A DNA stretch of 64,000 nucleotides, taken from contig CALWWW010000001.1 of NCBI GenBank assembly GCA_944385365.1, positions 166,941 through 230,940 on the forward strand, in the 5' to 3' direction. Made by a program: the position numbers and the translations under genes. This DNA is from an uncultured Oscillospiraceae bacterium. GTDB taxonomy: Bacteria; Bacillota; Clostridia; Oscillospirales; Oscillospiraceae. Positions within the stretch are counted from its first letter, which is position 1, and each line of letters begins with the position of its first letter. Of this stretch, positions 17,242 to 25,569 are shown in pieces. Below the pieces are notes generated by a model, which saw nothing but the letters and a program-made list of their open reading frames with translations, searched no databases and was not told where the DNA came from.

Positions 17242-18315
17242 ATGCAACCAAAATACCAGTTGGTGGCCGGTACGCTGCGGGAGGAAATCCGCAGCGGCCG
17301 CTATCGGGACACCATGCTGCTGCCCACGGAATATGAGCTTTGCTCCCAGTTCCATATGAGCCGTCAGACCGTGCGGCAGGCCCTGAGTGTGCTGGTCAGT
17401 GAGGGACTCATTGAACGGCGTCAGGGCAGCGGTTCCCATATTCTGGCCACGCCCAATCCGGCGGCCAGTCCCCGGCGGACCGTGGCCGTCGTCACCACCT
17501 ATATCAGCAACTATATTTTTCCCAATATTCTGCGGGAGATTGAAACGGTGCTGGCCGCCAACAACGGCGCCCCCACCCTCTTCGCCACCCAAAACCACAT
17601 CGGCAATGAGCGCCGGATTTTACAGACGCTGCTGGACGGCGATCTGCCCGACGGCATTCTGGTGGAGGGCACCAAAACGGGCCTGCCCTCTCCCAACCTG
17701 GACCTGTACGAGCAGCTGCGCCGCCAGGGCGTTCCCCTGGTCTTTATGCACGGTATCTATCGGGAGCTGGAGGGCAGCACCGTATCAGTCATGGACGACA
17801 ACCGGGGCGGCGGCCGCCAGCTGGTGGAATACCTGCACCAGAAGGGCCACACGGCCATCGGCGGATTTTTCAAAAGCGACGACATCCAGGGCGTGGAGCG
17901 GTACGCCGGTTATGCCGAGGCCCTGCGGGACCTGGGCCTGCCTCTGGAGGACCGCCACGTTTTCTGGTACAACACCGAGCACCGGGAACGGCTGCTCAAC
18001 GACGACCAATACTGTCAGCGGATCAGTAGCATTTTCAAGCACTGCACAGCCCTGGTCTGCTACAACGATGAAATCGCGGCGCGGCTCATTGCCATGCTGA
18101 TCAAGCGGGGCGTCCGGGTGCCGGAGGACCTAGCGGTAGTCAGCTTCGACGACAGCCCCTACTGTGACATCTCCCCGGTCCCCGTTACTTCTCTTTCCCA
18201 CGGCCAGCAGAACGCCGGACGCATGGCCGCCGATCTGCTGATGCGGCTGATGCAGGGCCAGCCCTGCCAATCCCAGGTGATTCCCTGGCAGCTGGTTTCC
18301 CGGCAGAGCGGTTAA
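17242..18315 (+). CDS. araR: Arabinose operon repressor AraR (GntR-type DNA-binding, LacI-type sensor)
   Basis: 357-residue chimeric repressor. Residues 1-70 are a GntR winged helix (LPTEYELCSQFHMSRQTVRQALSVLVSEGLIERRQGSGSHI region); residues about 80-357 are a LacI/PBP sugar-binding domain beginning RTVAVVTTYISNYIFPNIL and with AVVSFDDSPY near the end. This combination defines AraR, which leaves DNA when L-arabinose binds. It is transcribed away from the arabinose operon, and AraR-like sites lie in the shared 552-bp gap. An AAGGAG lies 12 bases before the ATG, slightly long spacing. Confidence 0.94.
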   Translation: MQPKYQLVAGTLREEIRSGRYRDTMLLPTEYELCSQFHMSRQTVRQALSVLVSEGLIERRQGSGSHILATPNPAASPRRTVAVVTTYISNYIFPNILREIETVLAANNGAPTLFATQNHIGNERRILQTLLDGDLPDGILVEGTKTGLPSPNLDLYEQLRRQGVPLVFMHGIYRELEGSTVSVMDDNRGGGRQLVEYLHQKGHTAIGGFFKSDDIQGVERYAGYAEALRDLGLPLEDRHVFWYNTEHRERLLNDDQYCQRISSIFKHCTALVCYNDEIAARLIAMLIKRGVRVPEDLAVVSFDDSPYCDISPVPVTSLSHGQQNAGRMAADLLMRLMQGQPCQSQVIPWQLVSRQSG

Positions 18316-18329
18316 CCATACCCACAGTA

Positions 18330-18363
18330 CAAGCCCACCGACGGCAGCCGGTGGGCTTGTTTG
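18330..18363. terminator. Terminator after araR
   Basis: 11-bp stem (18330-18340 with 18349-18359) with TTTGTT following on the plus strand. It sits between convergent araR and the SpoIID-like gene. Confidence 0.8.
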
Positions 18364-18368
18364 TTGCC

Positions 18369-19712
18369 CTACACCCCCTGGGCAATGGCGGCGATGGCCG
18401 CCCAGGTCAGTGGGCCGGTGATGCCTGTCACCTCCAGGTCCACCCGCTTCTGAACCGCTTTGACGGCGGCTTCGGTGGCCGCGTCATAGACGCCGTTTTC
18501 CGTTACCGTCGGGAGAAACGTCACATTGAGGGCGGCCCGCCGCAGAAGCCGCTGCAGGCTGGCCACCTCCGGCCCCTCCTGCCCCGGCGTCAGAAATTTG
18601 CCGGGATAAATCTCGTCGGACGCGCTGAGATATTGCTCCGGCAGAGACGCCCGCAGCTGATTGTAGGCATTGGTCAGGGCGTCCCAGGTGTCCCGGCCCA
18701 CAATGCCGTCCACGGTCAAGCCCTGCTGCTGCTGGAACACGCGGATGGCCCGCTCCGTGTCCGGACCGAAAATGCCGTCAATGACAATCTTGGGCAGCGT
18801 ATCGTCGAAGAAGCCCAGCACCGACAGGTAATATTGTATGGTGCGCACCGGGTCGCCCCGGTCGCCCTGGCGCAGAACCTTGGAGAAAATCCGGTCTACT
18901 TCATCAATGGTCAGGCCCTCGCCGGTCAGTTCGCCCAAGCCCTTGACGGCGTTGTAAATGGCCTTGATCTGATACCAGGTGGCCTTGCCCACCACGCCGT
19001 CCACCTGGAGATTGAAAATCTGCTGGAATTTCTTCACCATTTCCTCGGTGGCGGCGGAGAAAATGCCATTGAGGGGCAGGTCCTGGCCCAGGGCCGGATA
19101 GTTCCGGGCAATGCGGTTCAGCTCCCGCTGAATGGTCCGTACCTCCTCGCCCACGTCGCCCAGCCGCAGGGCCTTGCCGGGGTACGACGGCAGATTGGGC
19201 CCCGTGGGGGCGTCCCGGACAATGCCGATATCGTCGCCGTAGAACTGCTGCAAAATCTCATAGGGTACCAGCCCCTGTTCCGCCAAATCCACAGTCCCCC
19301 ACTGGCTCAGGCCGTCGCAGGTGACGGTGGTGCCGTTGCAATATTGGGTGAACAGGGGCTGTACGGTCCCCTGACGCACCACATAGTCGTTGAAAATCTC
19401 ATCGACAATCTGGCCGACGTTTTCAAAAATCTCCCGGCCATGGATGTACTTCTGGTCATACTGGGTGGTAGAGGTGATATCGAAGTCATACCCCCGGCTC
19501 CGGTACCACTCCGTATAGACCCGGTTCAGGGCAAAGGAAATCTGCGCCAGAATGTTGGCCCGGAGGGCCGCGTCGGGCCAGGTGGGAAAGATTTCGCTGG
19601 ACGCCACATTTTTTATGTAATCCACAAAGGGGACCCGTACATTGGGCGCCGTTTTGTCGTCGGGCAAGCCGAGATGGACCGTGATGGTCTCGGGAATCAC
19701 AGGCGTCGACAT
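18369..19712 (-). CDS. SpoIID-like protein with three peptidoglycan-binding repeats
   Basis: 447 residues. The N-terminal part (about 20-160) resembles the SpoIID/LytB lytic transglycosylase region: VPFVDYIKNVASSEIFPTWPDAALRANILAQ, then DGLSQWGTVDLAEQGLVPYEILQQFYGDDIGI. Three PG_binding_1 repeats follow (about 178-250, 280-345 and 370-447), each with the G-x-F-x3-T-E/T-x2-V-x2-FQ pattern. No signal peptide is visible, so export, if any, is unconventional, or the protein is packaged in the forespore. It follows the Cys-motif gene after three bases, and both are probably co-transcribed. A role in spore-cortex or cell-wall remodelling is likely but unproven. Confidence 0.85.
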   Translation of the reverse strand: MSTPVIPETITVHLGLPDDKTAPNVRVPFVDYIKNVASSEIFPTWPDAALRANILAQISFALNRVYTEWYRSRGYDFDITSTTQYDQKYIHGREIFENVGQIVDEIFNDYVVRQGTVQPLFTQYCNGTTVTCDGLSQWGTVDLAEQGLVPYEILQQFYGDDIGIVRDAPTGPNLPSYPGKALRLGDVGEEVRTIQRELNRIARNYPALGQDLPLNGIFSAATEEMVKKFQQIFNLQVDGVVGKATWYQIKAIYNAVKGLGELTGEGLTIDEVDRIFSKVLRQGDRGDPVRTIQYYLSVLGFFDDTLPKIVIDGIFGPDTERAIRVFQQQQGLTVDGIVGRDTWDALTNAYNQLRASLPEQYLSASDEIYPGKFLTPGQEGPEVASLQRLLRRAALNVTFLPTVTENGVYDAATEAAVKAVQKRVDLEVTGITGPLTWAAIAAIAQGV

Positions 19713-19715
19713 GGC

Positions 19716-20240
19716 TCATTCCTCCCGCAGCTGTAGTTGAACCGGCTGCACCGTTTTGATGCCGGGAAAAATATTGACCGTAGCCGTGACGGTTTCAAAT
19801 TCCGGATGGCGGGCCACCAGCTGATAGGCGGCGTCCGGGTGGGGTTCGCCCGGTTCCACCGACTGCTGCCGCTCCGGGGCGGGCAGGGCAATGGCATCCA
19901 CCAGACCGCTTTCGTCGGTGGTGCCGGTGTAAAAAACGTAATTTGTGCCGTCCCGCAGCTTGCGGCTGACGGTGACGTCGACGCCCTGCACCGGGATGGC
20001 CTGATTACCCCGGAAGGCCTGGACCCGCAGGACGCTGCGGCTGGGATTCTCCTTGAGAAAGTCCTCCAAGGCGGCGTTTTCAGACGCTGGAGCAGTAGAA
20101 GCCGCGGGCGGTGTGGCGGGAGCCGTGGGCGGCGCTGCGGGGGCCGTCGGCTCCACCGGTTGGGGCGCGGCGGCGCACTGCTTCCTTCTGGGGCAGTTGG
20201 CACAGCCGCCGGAGCATTGCAGGGGAGTATCGGATTCCAT
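19716..20240 (-). CDS. Small Cys-motif, Pro/Ala-rich protein with a carboxypeptidase-regulatory-like domain
   Basis: 174 residues. A short N-terminal motif CSGGCANCPRRKQC holds four Cys and could bind a metal. A Pro/Ala/Thr-rich linker (about 28-60) follows, then a compact beta domain (about 65-174) with VLRVQAFRGNQAIPVQGVDVTV and TDESGLVDAIALP, resembling transthyretin-like regulatory domains. The start is set by GAGGTGA five bases before the ATG at 20240. It lies three bases upstream of the SpoIID-like gene, so the two products probably act together. The precise function is unknown. Confidence 0.8.
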   Translation of the reverse strand: MESDTPLQCSGGCANCPRRKQCAAAPQPVEPTAPAAPPTAPATPPAASTAPASENAALEDFLKENPSRSVLRVQAFRGNQAIPVQGVDVTVSRKLRDGTNYVFYTGTTDESGLVDAIALPAPERQQSVEPGEPHPDAAYQLVARHPEFETVTATVNIFPGIKTVQPVQLQLREE

Positions 20241-20306
20241 GGCGGTCACCTCATTTTTATAAAGATGGTCCATCCTATGCGGCGGCCGCCAAAAGGGTGC
20301 AAAATA

Positions 20307-20439
20307 GCCGGGCCTGCGTCGCAGGCCCGGCCACAGTCTGTCGAAAAGTGCTTTCGACAGACTGATGCGAGAATTCAACTTTTTAAAGTTGAATTCTCGG
20401 TCTATTGAAATCGGTGCAGGGGACTTTTTGTCCCCCGCA
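20307..20439. repeat. Four tandem hairpins downstream of rnjA
   Basis: Consecutive perfect or near-perfect palindromes: 20307-20331 (11-bp stem), 20334-20364 (13-bp stem beginning CAGTCTGTCG), 20369-20398 (14-bp stem around an EcoRI-type GAATTC) and 20413-20439 (stem around TTTTT). They fill most of the 261-bp gap between rnjA and the Cys-motif gene. One or more may end rnjA transcription; their clustering suggests an intergenic repeat element. Confidence 0.75.
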
Positions 20440-20501
20440 CACACCCCCTGCTGCTCTATTACGTCAGTTTTTGCAGTTTTTTTGACAGTCTGAGCAGTTT
20501 T

Positions 20502-22160
20502 TCAGAGTTCCATAATGACGGGGAGAATCATGGGATTGCGCTTGGTGGTCTTAAACAGATAGTGGGACAGATCGGACTTGATGGCCGATTTGATGGCAGC
20601 CCAGTCGCGGGCCTGCCGGTTGCGGCACTTCTCCAATGCCCCCAGGGTGATCTCCCGGAGATTGTCCATCAGCTCCTCGGACTCCTTCACATAGATAAAG
20701 CCGCGGGTGATGATATCGGGACCGGACAGGATGGAGCCGTCCTCGGCGCTGAGGTTCACCACCACCACCAGCATACCGTCCTGGGCCAGATGCTTGCGGT
20801 CCCGCAGCACCACGCTGCCCACGTCGCCGACGCCGCTGCCGTCCACCAGGACCTTACCGGCGGGAACGGTGCCCGTCAGCTTGCAGGAGCGGCCCGTCAG
20901 CTCAATGACGCGGCCCAGGTCGGAAATGATGACATGGCGGGGGTCCATGCCCATGGCGTTGACGGCCAGTTTGGCGTGGATGCGCAGATGGCGCTGTTCA
21001 CCGTGGACGGGAATAAAGAATCGGGGCTTCAGCAGGCCGTGGATGATCTTCAATTCCTCCTGGCAGGCGTGACCGGACACATGGACCTCGGAGAGCTTAT
21101 CGCAGACCACATCGGCGCCCTTGCGGTACAGCTCATTGATGATGTTGCCGATGGCCTTTTCATTGCCGGGGATGGCGGACGCCGACAGAATGACCCGGTC
21201 GCCGGCCTGAATCTCCACCTGCCGGTGGGACGCATAGGCCATGCGATAGAGGGCCGACATATCCTCGCCCTGGGAGCCGGTGGCCACAATGACCAGCTTT
21301 TCTTTGGGGATGGATTTGATCTGGTTGATGTCCACCACAGTCTTGGGGGGCAGCTTCATGTAGCCCAGCTCCGTGGACACCTTGAGAATGTTCTCCATGC
21401 TGCGGCCGGAAAAGGCGATTTTTCTGCCGTATTTGTGGGCCACGGTAATCAGGGACTGGAGCCGGTAGGCGTTGGAGGCGAAGGTGGAGACAATAATTCT
21501 CTGATCGCAGTTTTTGAACAGCCGGTCAAAGCTCTCGGTGACCACCATTTCGTTGGCGGTATAGCCGCCCCGTTCCACGTTGGTGGAGTCGCACAGCAGA
21601 GCCAGAACGCCCTCCTTGCCCAGCTGGCCGAACCGGCCCAGATCGATCATGCCGTCCTCGGCGGTGGGGTCGATCTTGAAGTCGCCGGTCATGACCACGG
21701 TGCCGATGGGCGTCTTGATGGCAAAGGCCACGGCGTCGGCAATGGAGTGGTTGACGTGGATGAACTCCACCTGGAAGTTGCCGGCCTTGACGGTCTCGCC
21801 GGCCTCATGGGTGATGAGCTTGCACTTGTCCAGAATCTTGTGCTCCTCCAGTTTCAGCTTCACTAGGCCCAGCGTCAGGCGGGTGCCGTGGACGGGGGCC
21901 TTGATCTGCTGGAGCACATAGGGCAGGGAGCCGATGTGGTCTTCGTGGCCGTGGGTCAGGAAAATGCCGCGGATTTTGTTCTGGTTCTTGATGAGGTACG
22001 TCACATCGGGAATCACCAGATCCACGCCGTACATGTCGCCCTCGGGAAAGCCCACGCCGCAGTCCACAATGATGATGTCGCGGCCATATTCCAGCACGGT
22101 CATATTCTTGCCGATCTCATTGAGACCGCCCAGACTCATAATTTTCAGTTTTTCAGCCAA
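20502..22160 (-). CDS. rnjA: Ribonuclease J
   Basis: 552-residue metallo-beta-lactamase/beta-CASP RNase with 5'-to-3' exonuclease and endonuclease activity, central to mRNA turnover in Gram-positives. The zinc motif THGHEDH (69-75) is intact, and the beta-CASP part has SGRSMENILKVSTELGYM and the motif around SGHACQEELKIIHGLLKPRFFIPVHGE. It is transcribed alone and has a long leader. A ribosome site AAGGAG lies about eight bases before the ATG. Confidence 0.96.
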   Translation of the reverse strand: MAEKLKIMSLGGLNEIGKNMTVLEYGRDIIIVDCGVGFPEGDMYGVDLVIPDVTYLIKNQNKIRGIFLTHGHEDHIGSLPYVLQQIKAPVHGTRLTLGLVKLKLEEHKILDKCKLITHEAGETVKAGNFQVEFIHVNHSIADAVAFAIKTPIGTVVMTGDFKIDPTAEDGMIDLGRFGQLGKEGVLALLCDSTNVERGGYTANEMVVTESFDRLFKNCDQRIIVSTFASNAYRLQSLITVAHKYGRKIAFSGRSMENILKVSTELGYMKLPPKTVVDINQIKSIPKEKLVIVATGSQGEDMSALYRMAYASHRQVEIQAGDRVILSASAIPGNEKAIGNIINELYRKGADVVCDKLSEVHVSGHACQEELKIIHGLLKPRFFIPVHGEQRHLRIHAKLAVNAMGMDPRHVIISDLGRVIELTGRSCKLTGTVPAGKVLVDGSGVGDVGSVVLRDRKHLAQDGMLVVVVNLSAEDGSILSGPDIITRGFIYVKESEELMDNLREITLGALEKCRNRQARDWAAIKSAIKSDLSHYLFKTTKRNPMILPVIMEL

Positions 22161-22478
22161 TGATAATCACTTCTCCTTTAAAATCACGCCTCCGGCGGCT
22201 TGTACCGGCAGGCGTCGGTGGTAAAACCGGTGAAAAACCGGCTGCGTTTTTTCGCAAATCAGCGACTGCAACCCATGGAATATGGCCAAAAATGCGCACA
22301 AAAACCAAGACACCCGTTCATCCCGGTAATCGGCCCCGTTTCTCCGTCACCGGACGCCCGCCTGTTTCCGCGCCGCGCCGTATTCATAACAACGTACAGT
22401 CTCTATCTATTGAAATGCGCCGTTGGGACGCATAACGCACAATTCCTGTCGCTGCAAAAAGCGATCCGTATGATACAG
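22161..22478 (-). promoter_or_regulatory. Long leader and probable promoter of rnjA
   Basis: An extended -10 (TGG then TATACT, minus strand 22485-22477) would give rnjA a leader of about 310 nt. It contains several GC-rich inverted repeats (for example CCGGTGAAAAACCGG) but no family that can be named. Self-regulation of RNase J through its leader is possible. Confidence 0.4.
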
Positions 22479-22578
22479 TATACCACAACGGGGGGAAAAA
22501 GTATACACATTTTTCTGAGCCGCCCCGGAACCGTCTCCGGCAGCCCGGAAAATCCCACGGATTTTCAGACAGTTTCCA

Positions 22579-22607
22579 TTGAGTTTTACTAGGATTTTTG
22601 CTATAAT
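22579..22607 (+). promoter_or_regulatory. Promoter of the gdpP-rplI-dnaB operon
   Basis: TTGAGT (22579-22584), 17-bp spacer, consensus TATAAT (22602-22607), 58 bp before gdpP. Confidence 0.78.
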
Positions 22608-22664
22608 ACAATCTATCTGTACCCTGTGCGGATGATCCCCCGGAAGAGAAAGGTGTGAAGGCTT

Positions 22665-24644
22665 GTGAACAACCCGTTTATGCGGTTTCTGGTGCCCGGC
22701 GCCCCCCTCTATTTTGTGGTTCTGCTGCTCCTGTCCGCCGTGGCGGCCCTCATGGGCCAGTATGTGCTGGCCGGTGCGGAGCTGGCGGTGACGGTGATAA
22801 TGCTGGTGCTGTTCCGGATTTCCACGGCTCGGAAGAAAAAGGAAATTCTCCGGTACATTCAGTCCACCACCGCCTCCCTGGATACGGCCCTGCGGGACGA
22901 ATTGCCCCTGCCCATGGCCATTGTGTCCATTGCCAACAACGAGGTATTCTGGTCCAACGACCATTTTAACCAGCTGACGGGTCTCAAACCCTCCACCTTC
23001 AGCCCCAAGCTGGAGACGGTGCTGCCCAAGCTGTCCATCCGCTGGCTGGCCGAGGGCAAGCCCGAATGCCCCGGCGATTACACCCTGGGCAATCGCCGCT
23101 ATCGCGTGCTGGGCAGTCAGATTCACTCCGATCAGTATGACCCCTCCCTGTTTCTGGCCACCATCTATCTGGTGGACATGACGGAGCTGCTGCAGGTCCG
23201 GGACGAGTATATCCGTTCCCGTCCCATCGTATCCATTCTGTTGGTGGACAATTACGACGAACTGGTCAGCAATCTGCCCGACGGCGTGGTGTCCTCCATC
23301 AACGCCGCCATCGACAACCGCCTGTCGGCCTGGACCGACGGCGTGGACGGTCTGCTGCGAAAGCTGGAGCGGAACCGGTATCTGTTCCTGTTTGAAGCCA
23401 AGGACCTGCCGAAATTTGTGGAGAACAAGTTCTCCATTCTGGAATCCATCCGGGAAGTGGTGAACCCCTCGGGCATCGCCGCCACGCTGTCCCTGGGCTT
23501 CGGCAAGGACGGCGCGACGTTTGCCGAAAACTACAGCTTTGCCTCTCTGAGTATTGAGATGTCCCTGAGCCGCGGCGGCGATCAGGCCGTCATCAAGGAC
23601 CGGTACAACTTCACGTTCTACGGCGGCAAAACCAAGGAGACAGAGCGGCGCACCAAGGTCAAATCCCGCGTCATCGCCAATTCTCTCTCGGAGCTCATCG
23701 CCCAGTCCAGCGAGGTCTTCGTCATGGGCCACAAAAACGCCGACATTGACGCCGTGGGCGCCGCCGCCGGTGTGGTGTGCCTGTGCCGCAAAAAGGGCAA
23801 GCAGCCCCACATTGTCATTGACCGGCAGGTCAACGCCGCCAAGGAGCTCATTGCCCAGCTGGAACAGCTGCCGGAGTACGCCGACGCCTTTATGACGCCG
23901 GACGACGCCATGCTGCTGGCCGACTCCCGTAGCCTGTTGATTGTGGTGGACACCAACCGGCCCGATCAGGTGGAATCGAAGCCCCTGCTGGAATCCATTC
24001 CCCGTGTGGCCGTCATCGACCACCACCGCCGGGCCGCCGACTATATTGAGCAGGTGGTATTGAATCTCCACGAGACCTACGCTTCTTCCGCTTCGGAACT
24101 GGTGACGGAGCTGCTGCAATACGCCATCGATTCCAAAGACATTCTGCCCGGCGAGGCCCAGGCCCTGCTGGCCGGTATTGTACTGGACACCAAGAACTTC
24201 TCTGTGCGCACCGGCGCCCGGACCTTTGAAGCCGCCGCGTTCCTGCGGCGCACCGGTGCGGATACGGTGGACGTAAAGAAACTGTTCCAGAACAATCTGA
24301 AAGACACCTTGCAGCGCTATCAGATCATCCAGCGGGCCCGGCTCTACCGGGGCGATATTGCCATTGCCGCCCTGGATTACACCGCCAGCCGCACCATTGC
24401 GGCCCAGGCCTCCGACGAGCTGCTGAACATCGCCGGAATCAGCACCTCTTTCGTCCTCTACCCCGACGGGGAACGGGTCATCATGTCGGCCCGCTCCATC
24501 GGTGATACCAATGTGCAGATGATTCTGGAGCCCCTGGGCGGCGGCGGCAACGCGGCCACGGCAGGCTGTCAGATCACCGGCAAGGATATGAACACGGTGC
24601 TCCATGAGCTGATCGCGTCCATCGACAAATACTTTGAGGAGTGA
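22665..24644 (+). CDS. gdpP: Cyclic-di-AMP phosphodiesterase GdpP
   Basis: 659-residue membrane-anchored c-di-AMP hydrolase starting at GTG. Two N-terminal helices (about 10-50) are followed by a PAS-like region, a degenerate GGDEF domain and the catalytic DHH-DHHA1 part with GHKNADIDAVGAAAG, DTNRPDQ and DHH at 452-454; the C-terminus has GGGGNAATAGCQITG. Controls c-di-AMP and so potassium balance and wall stress. The order gdpP, rplI, dnaB is classical for Firmicutes, here with two tiny genes inserted. Confidence 0.95.
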   Translation: MNNPFMRFLVPGAPLYFVVLLLLSAVAALMGQYVLAGAELAVTVIMLVLFRISTARKKKEILRYIQSTTASLDTALRDELPLPMAIVSIANNEVFWSNDHFNQLTGLKPSTFSPKLETVLPKLSIRWLAEGKPECPGDYTLGNRRYRVLGSQIHSDQYDPSLFLATIYLVDMTELLQVRDEYIRSRPIVSILLVDNYDELVSNLPDGVVSSINAAIDNRLSAWTDGVDGLLRKLERNRYLFLFEAKDLPKFVENKFSILESIREVVNPSGIAATLSLGFGKDGATFAENYSFASLSIEMSLSRGGDQAVIKDRYNFTFYGGKTKETERRTKVKSRVIANSLSELIAQSSEVFVMGHKNADIDAVGAAAGVVCLCRKKGKQPHIVIDRQVNAAKELIAQLEQLPEYADAFMTPDDAMLLADSRSLLIVVDTNRPDQVESKPLLESIPRVAVIDHHRRAADYIEQVVLNLHETYASSASELVTELLQYAIDSKDILPGEAQALLAGIVLDTKNFSVRTGARTFEAAAFLRRTGADTVDVKKLFQNNLKDTLQRYQIIQRARLYRGDIAIAALDYTASRTIAAQASDELLNIAGISTSFVLYPDGERVIMSARSIGDTNVQMILEPLGGGGNAATAGCQITGKDMNTVLHELIASIDKYFEE

Positions 24645-24648
24645 TGGC

Positions 24649-24882
24649 ATGAACCGTGATTTGAAATGGATGCTCTTGGGCATCTTCCTCGGTGTGGCTG
24701 CCATCTGGTGTCTGATGCTGGGCCAAGGAAATGCGCCGTTTGCCATTGTGGGAGGGTATATTTTGCCCCTTGTGGCGGTGATCTGCTTCGGCACCGGCTT
24801 CTCCGGCGTGGATGACAAGCCCCCTCCGGACGATTCTTCTCACACAGAAAATCAAAACGAGGAGACGGACAAAAAATTATGA
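24649..24882 (+). CDS. Small membrane protein, paralogue of the next gene
   Basis: 77 residues with two predicted membrane helices (about 7-27 and 33-53) and a hydrophilic acidic tail. The start at 24649 follows GAGGAG. It resembles the next small protein along its length: both begin M-x-x-(D/N)-LKW and share G-x-ILP-x2-AV-x-C-x3-G-x-S. Its stop overlaps the next ATG. Function unknown; the place in the gdpP operon suggests an envelope role. Confidence 0.78.
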   Translation: MNRDLKWMLLGIFLGVAAIWCLMLGQGNAPFAIVGGYILPLVAVICFGTGFSGVDDKPPPDDSSHTENQNEETDKKL

Positions 24883-25049
24883 AAACCAATCTGAAATGGA
24901 TACTGGCGGGCCTTTTGTGTCTGGCGGCAGCCGGTTGTTCCCTGGCCATCGGCGGCCTGACGCTGGGCGGTGTGCTGGGATTCTTTATCCTGCCGGTGGC
25001 GGCGGTCCTGTGCATTGCCACGGGACTGTCCAACGGACAGGACCAGTAA
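24879..25049 (+). CDS. Small membrane protein, second of a tandem pair
   Basis: 56 residues, two membrane helices (about 5-24 and 28-48), almost no soluble part. It starts MKTNLKWILAGLLCLAAAG and overlaps the preceding stop by ATGA, strong evidence that it is translated. It looks like a shorter duplicate of the upstream protein. Function unknown. Confidence 0.75.
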   Translation: MKTNLKWILAGLLCLAAAGCSLAIGGLTLGGVLGFFILPVAAVLCIATGLSNGQDQ

Positions 25050-25101
25050 TCTACCAATACAGTTGTCCTCCGGGACTACGGAAAATAAGGAGTATCAAGC
25101 T

Positions 25102-25545
25102 ATGAAAGTCATTCTCTTACAGGACGTCAAGGGCAAGGGCAAGAAGGGCCAGTGCATTGAGGCCTCCGACGGTTACGCCCGCAACTTCCTCCTGCCCCGC
25201 AAGCTGGCGGTGGAAGCCAACGCCGACAACCTGAACACCATGCGCATGAACGACAAGGCCGCCGCCGAAAAGGCCGCCAAAGAGCGGGCCGAGGCCATGG
25301 AGATTTCCAAGAAGCTGCGGGAGATCATCGTCACCGTACCCGCCAAGGGCGGCAGCGGCCGTCTCTTCGGCTCCGTCACCTCCGCCGAAGTCTCCGACGC
25401 CCTCAAGGCTCAGCACAACATTGCCATCGACAAGCGGAAAATTGTTCTGGACGAACCCATTAAGGCCTTCGGCACCTACACCATGAAGTGCAAGCTGGGC
25501 CACGAGATCACCGGCGAAATCACCGCCAAGGTGGTGGAAGCCTAA
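25102..25545 (+). CDS. rplI: Large ribosomal subunit protein bL9
   Basis: 147-residue 23S rRNA-binding protein. The N-domain has the typical MKVILLQDVKGKGKKG and SDGYARNFLLPRKLA; the C-domain has GRLFGSVTSAEVSDALK. Start at 25102 follows AAGGAG ten bases upstream. It lies between gdpP and dnaB as in most Firmicutes. Confidence 0.97.
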   Translation: MKVILLQDVKGKGKKGQCIEASDGYARNFLLPRKLAVEANADNLNTMRMNDKAAAEKAAKERAEAMEISKKLREIIVTVPAKGGSGRLFGSVTSAEVSDALKAQHNIAIDKRKIVLDEPIKAFGTYTMKCKLGHEITGEITAKVVEA

Positions 25546-25569
25546 AACCACAAGGAAAGGAGTCCCAAT

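Noticed and set aside
20307-20439. CRISPR-like array
   Set aside because: The four palindromes differ in sequence and there are no regular spacers or cas genes.
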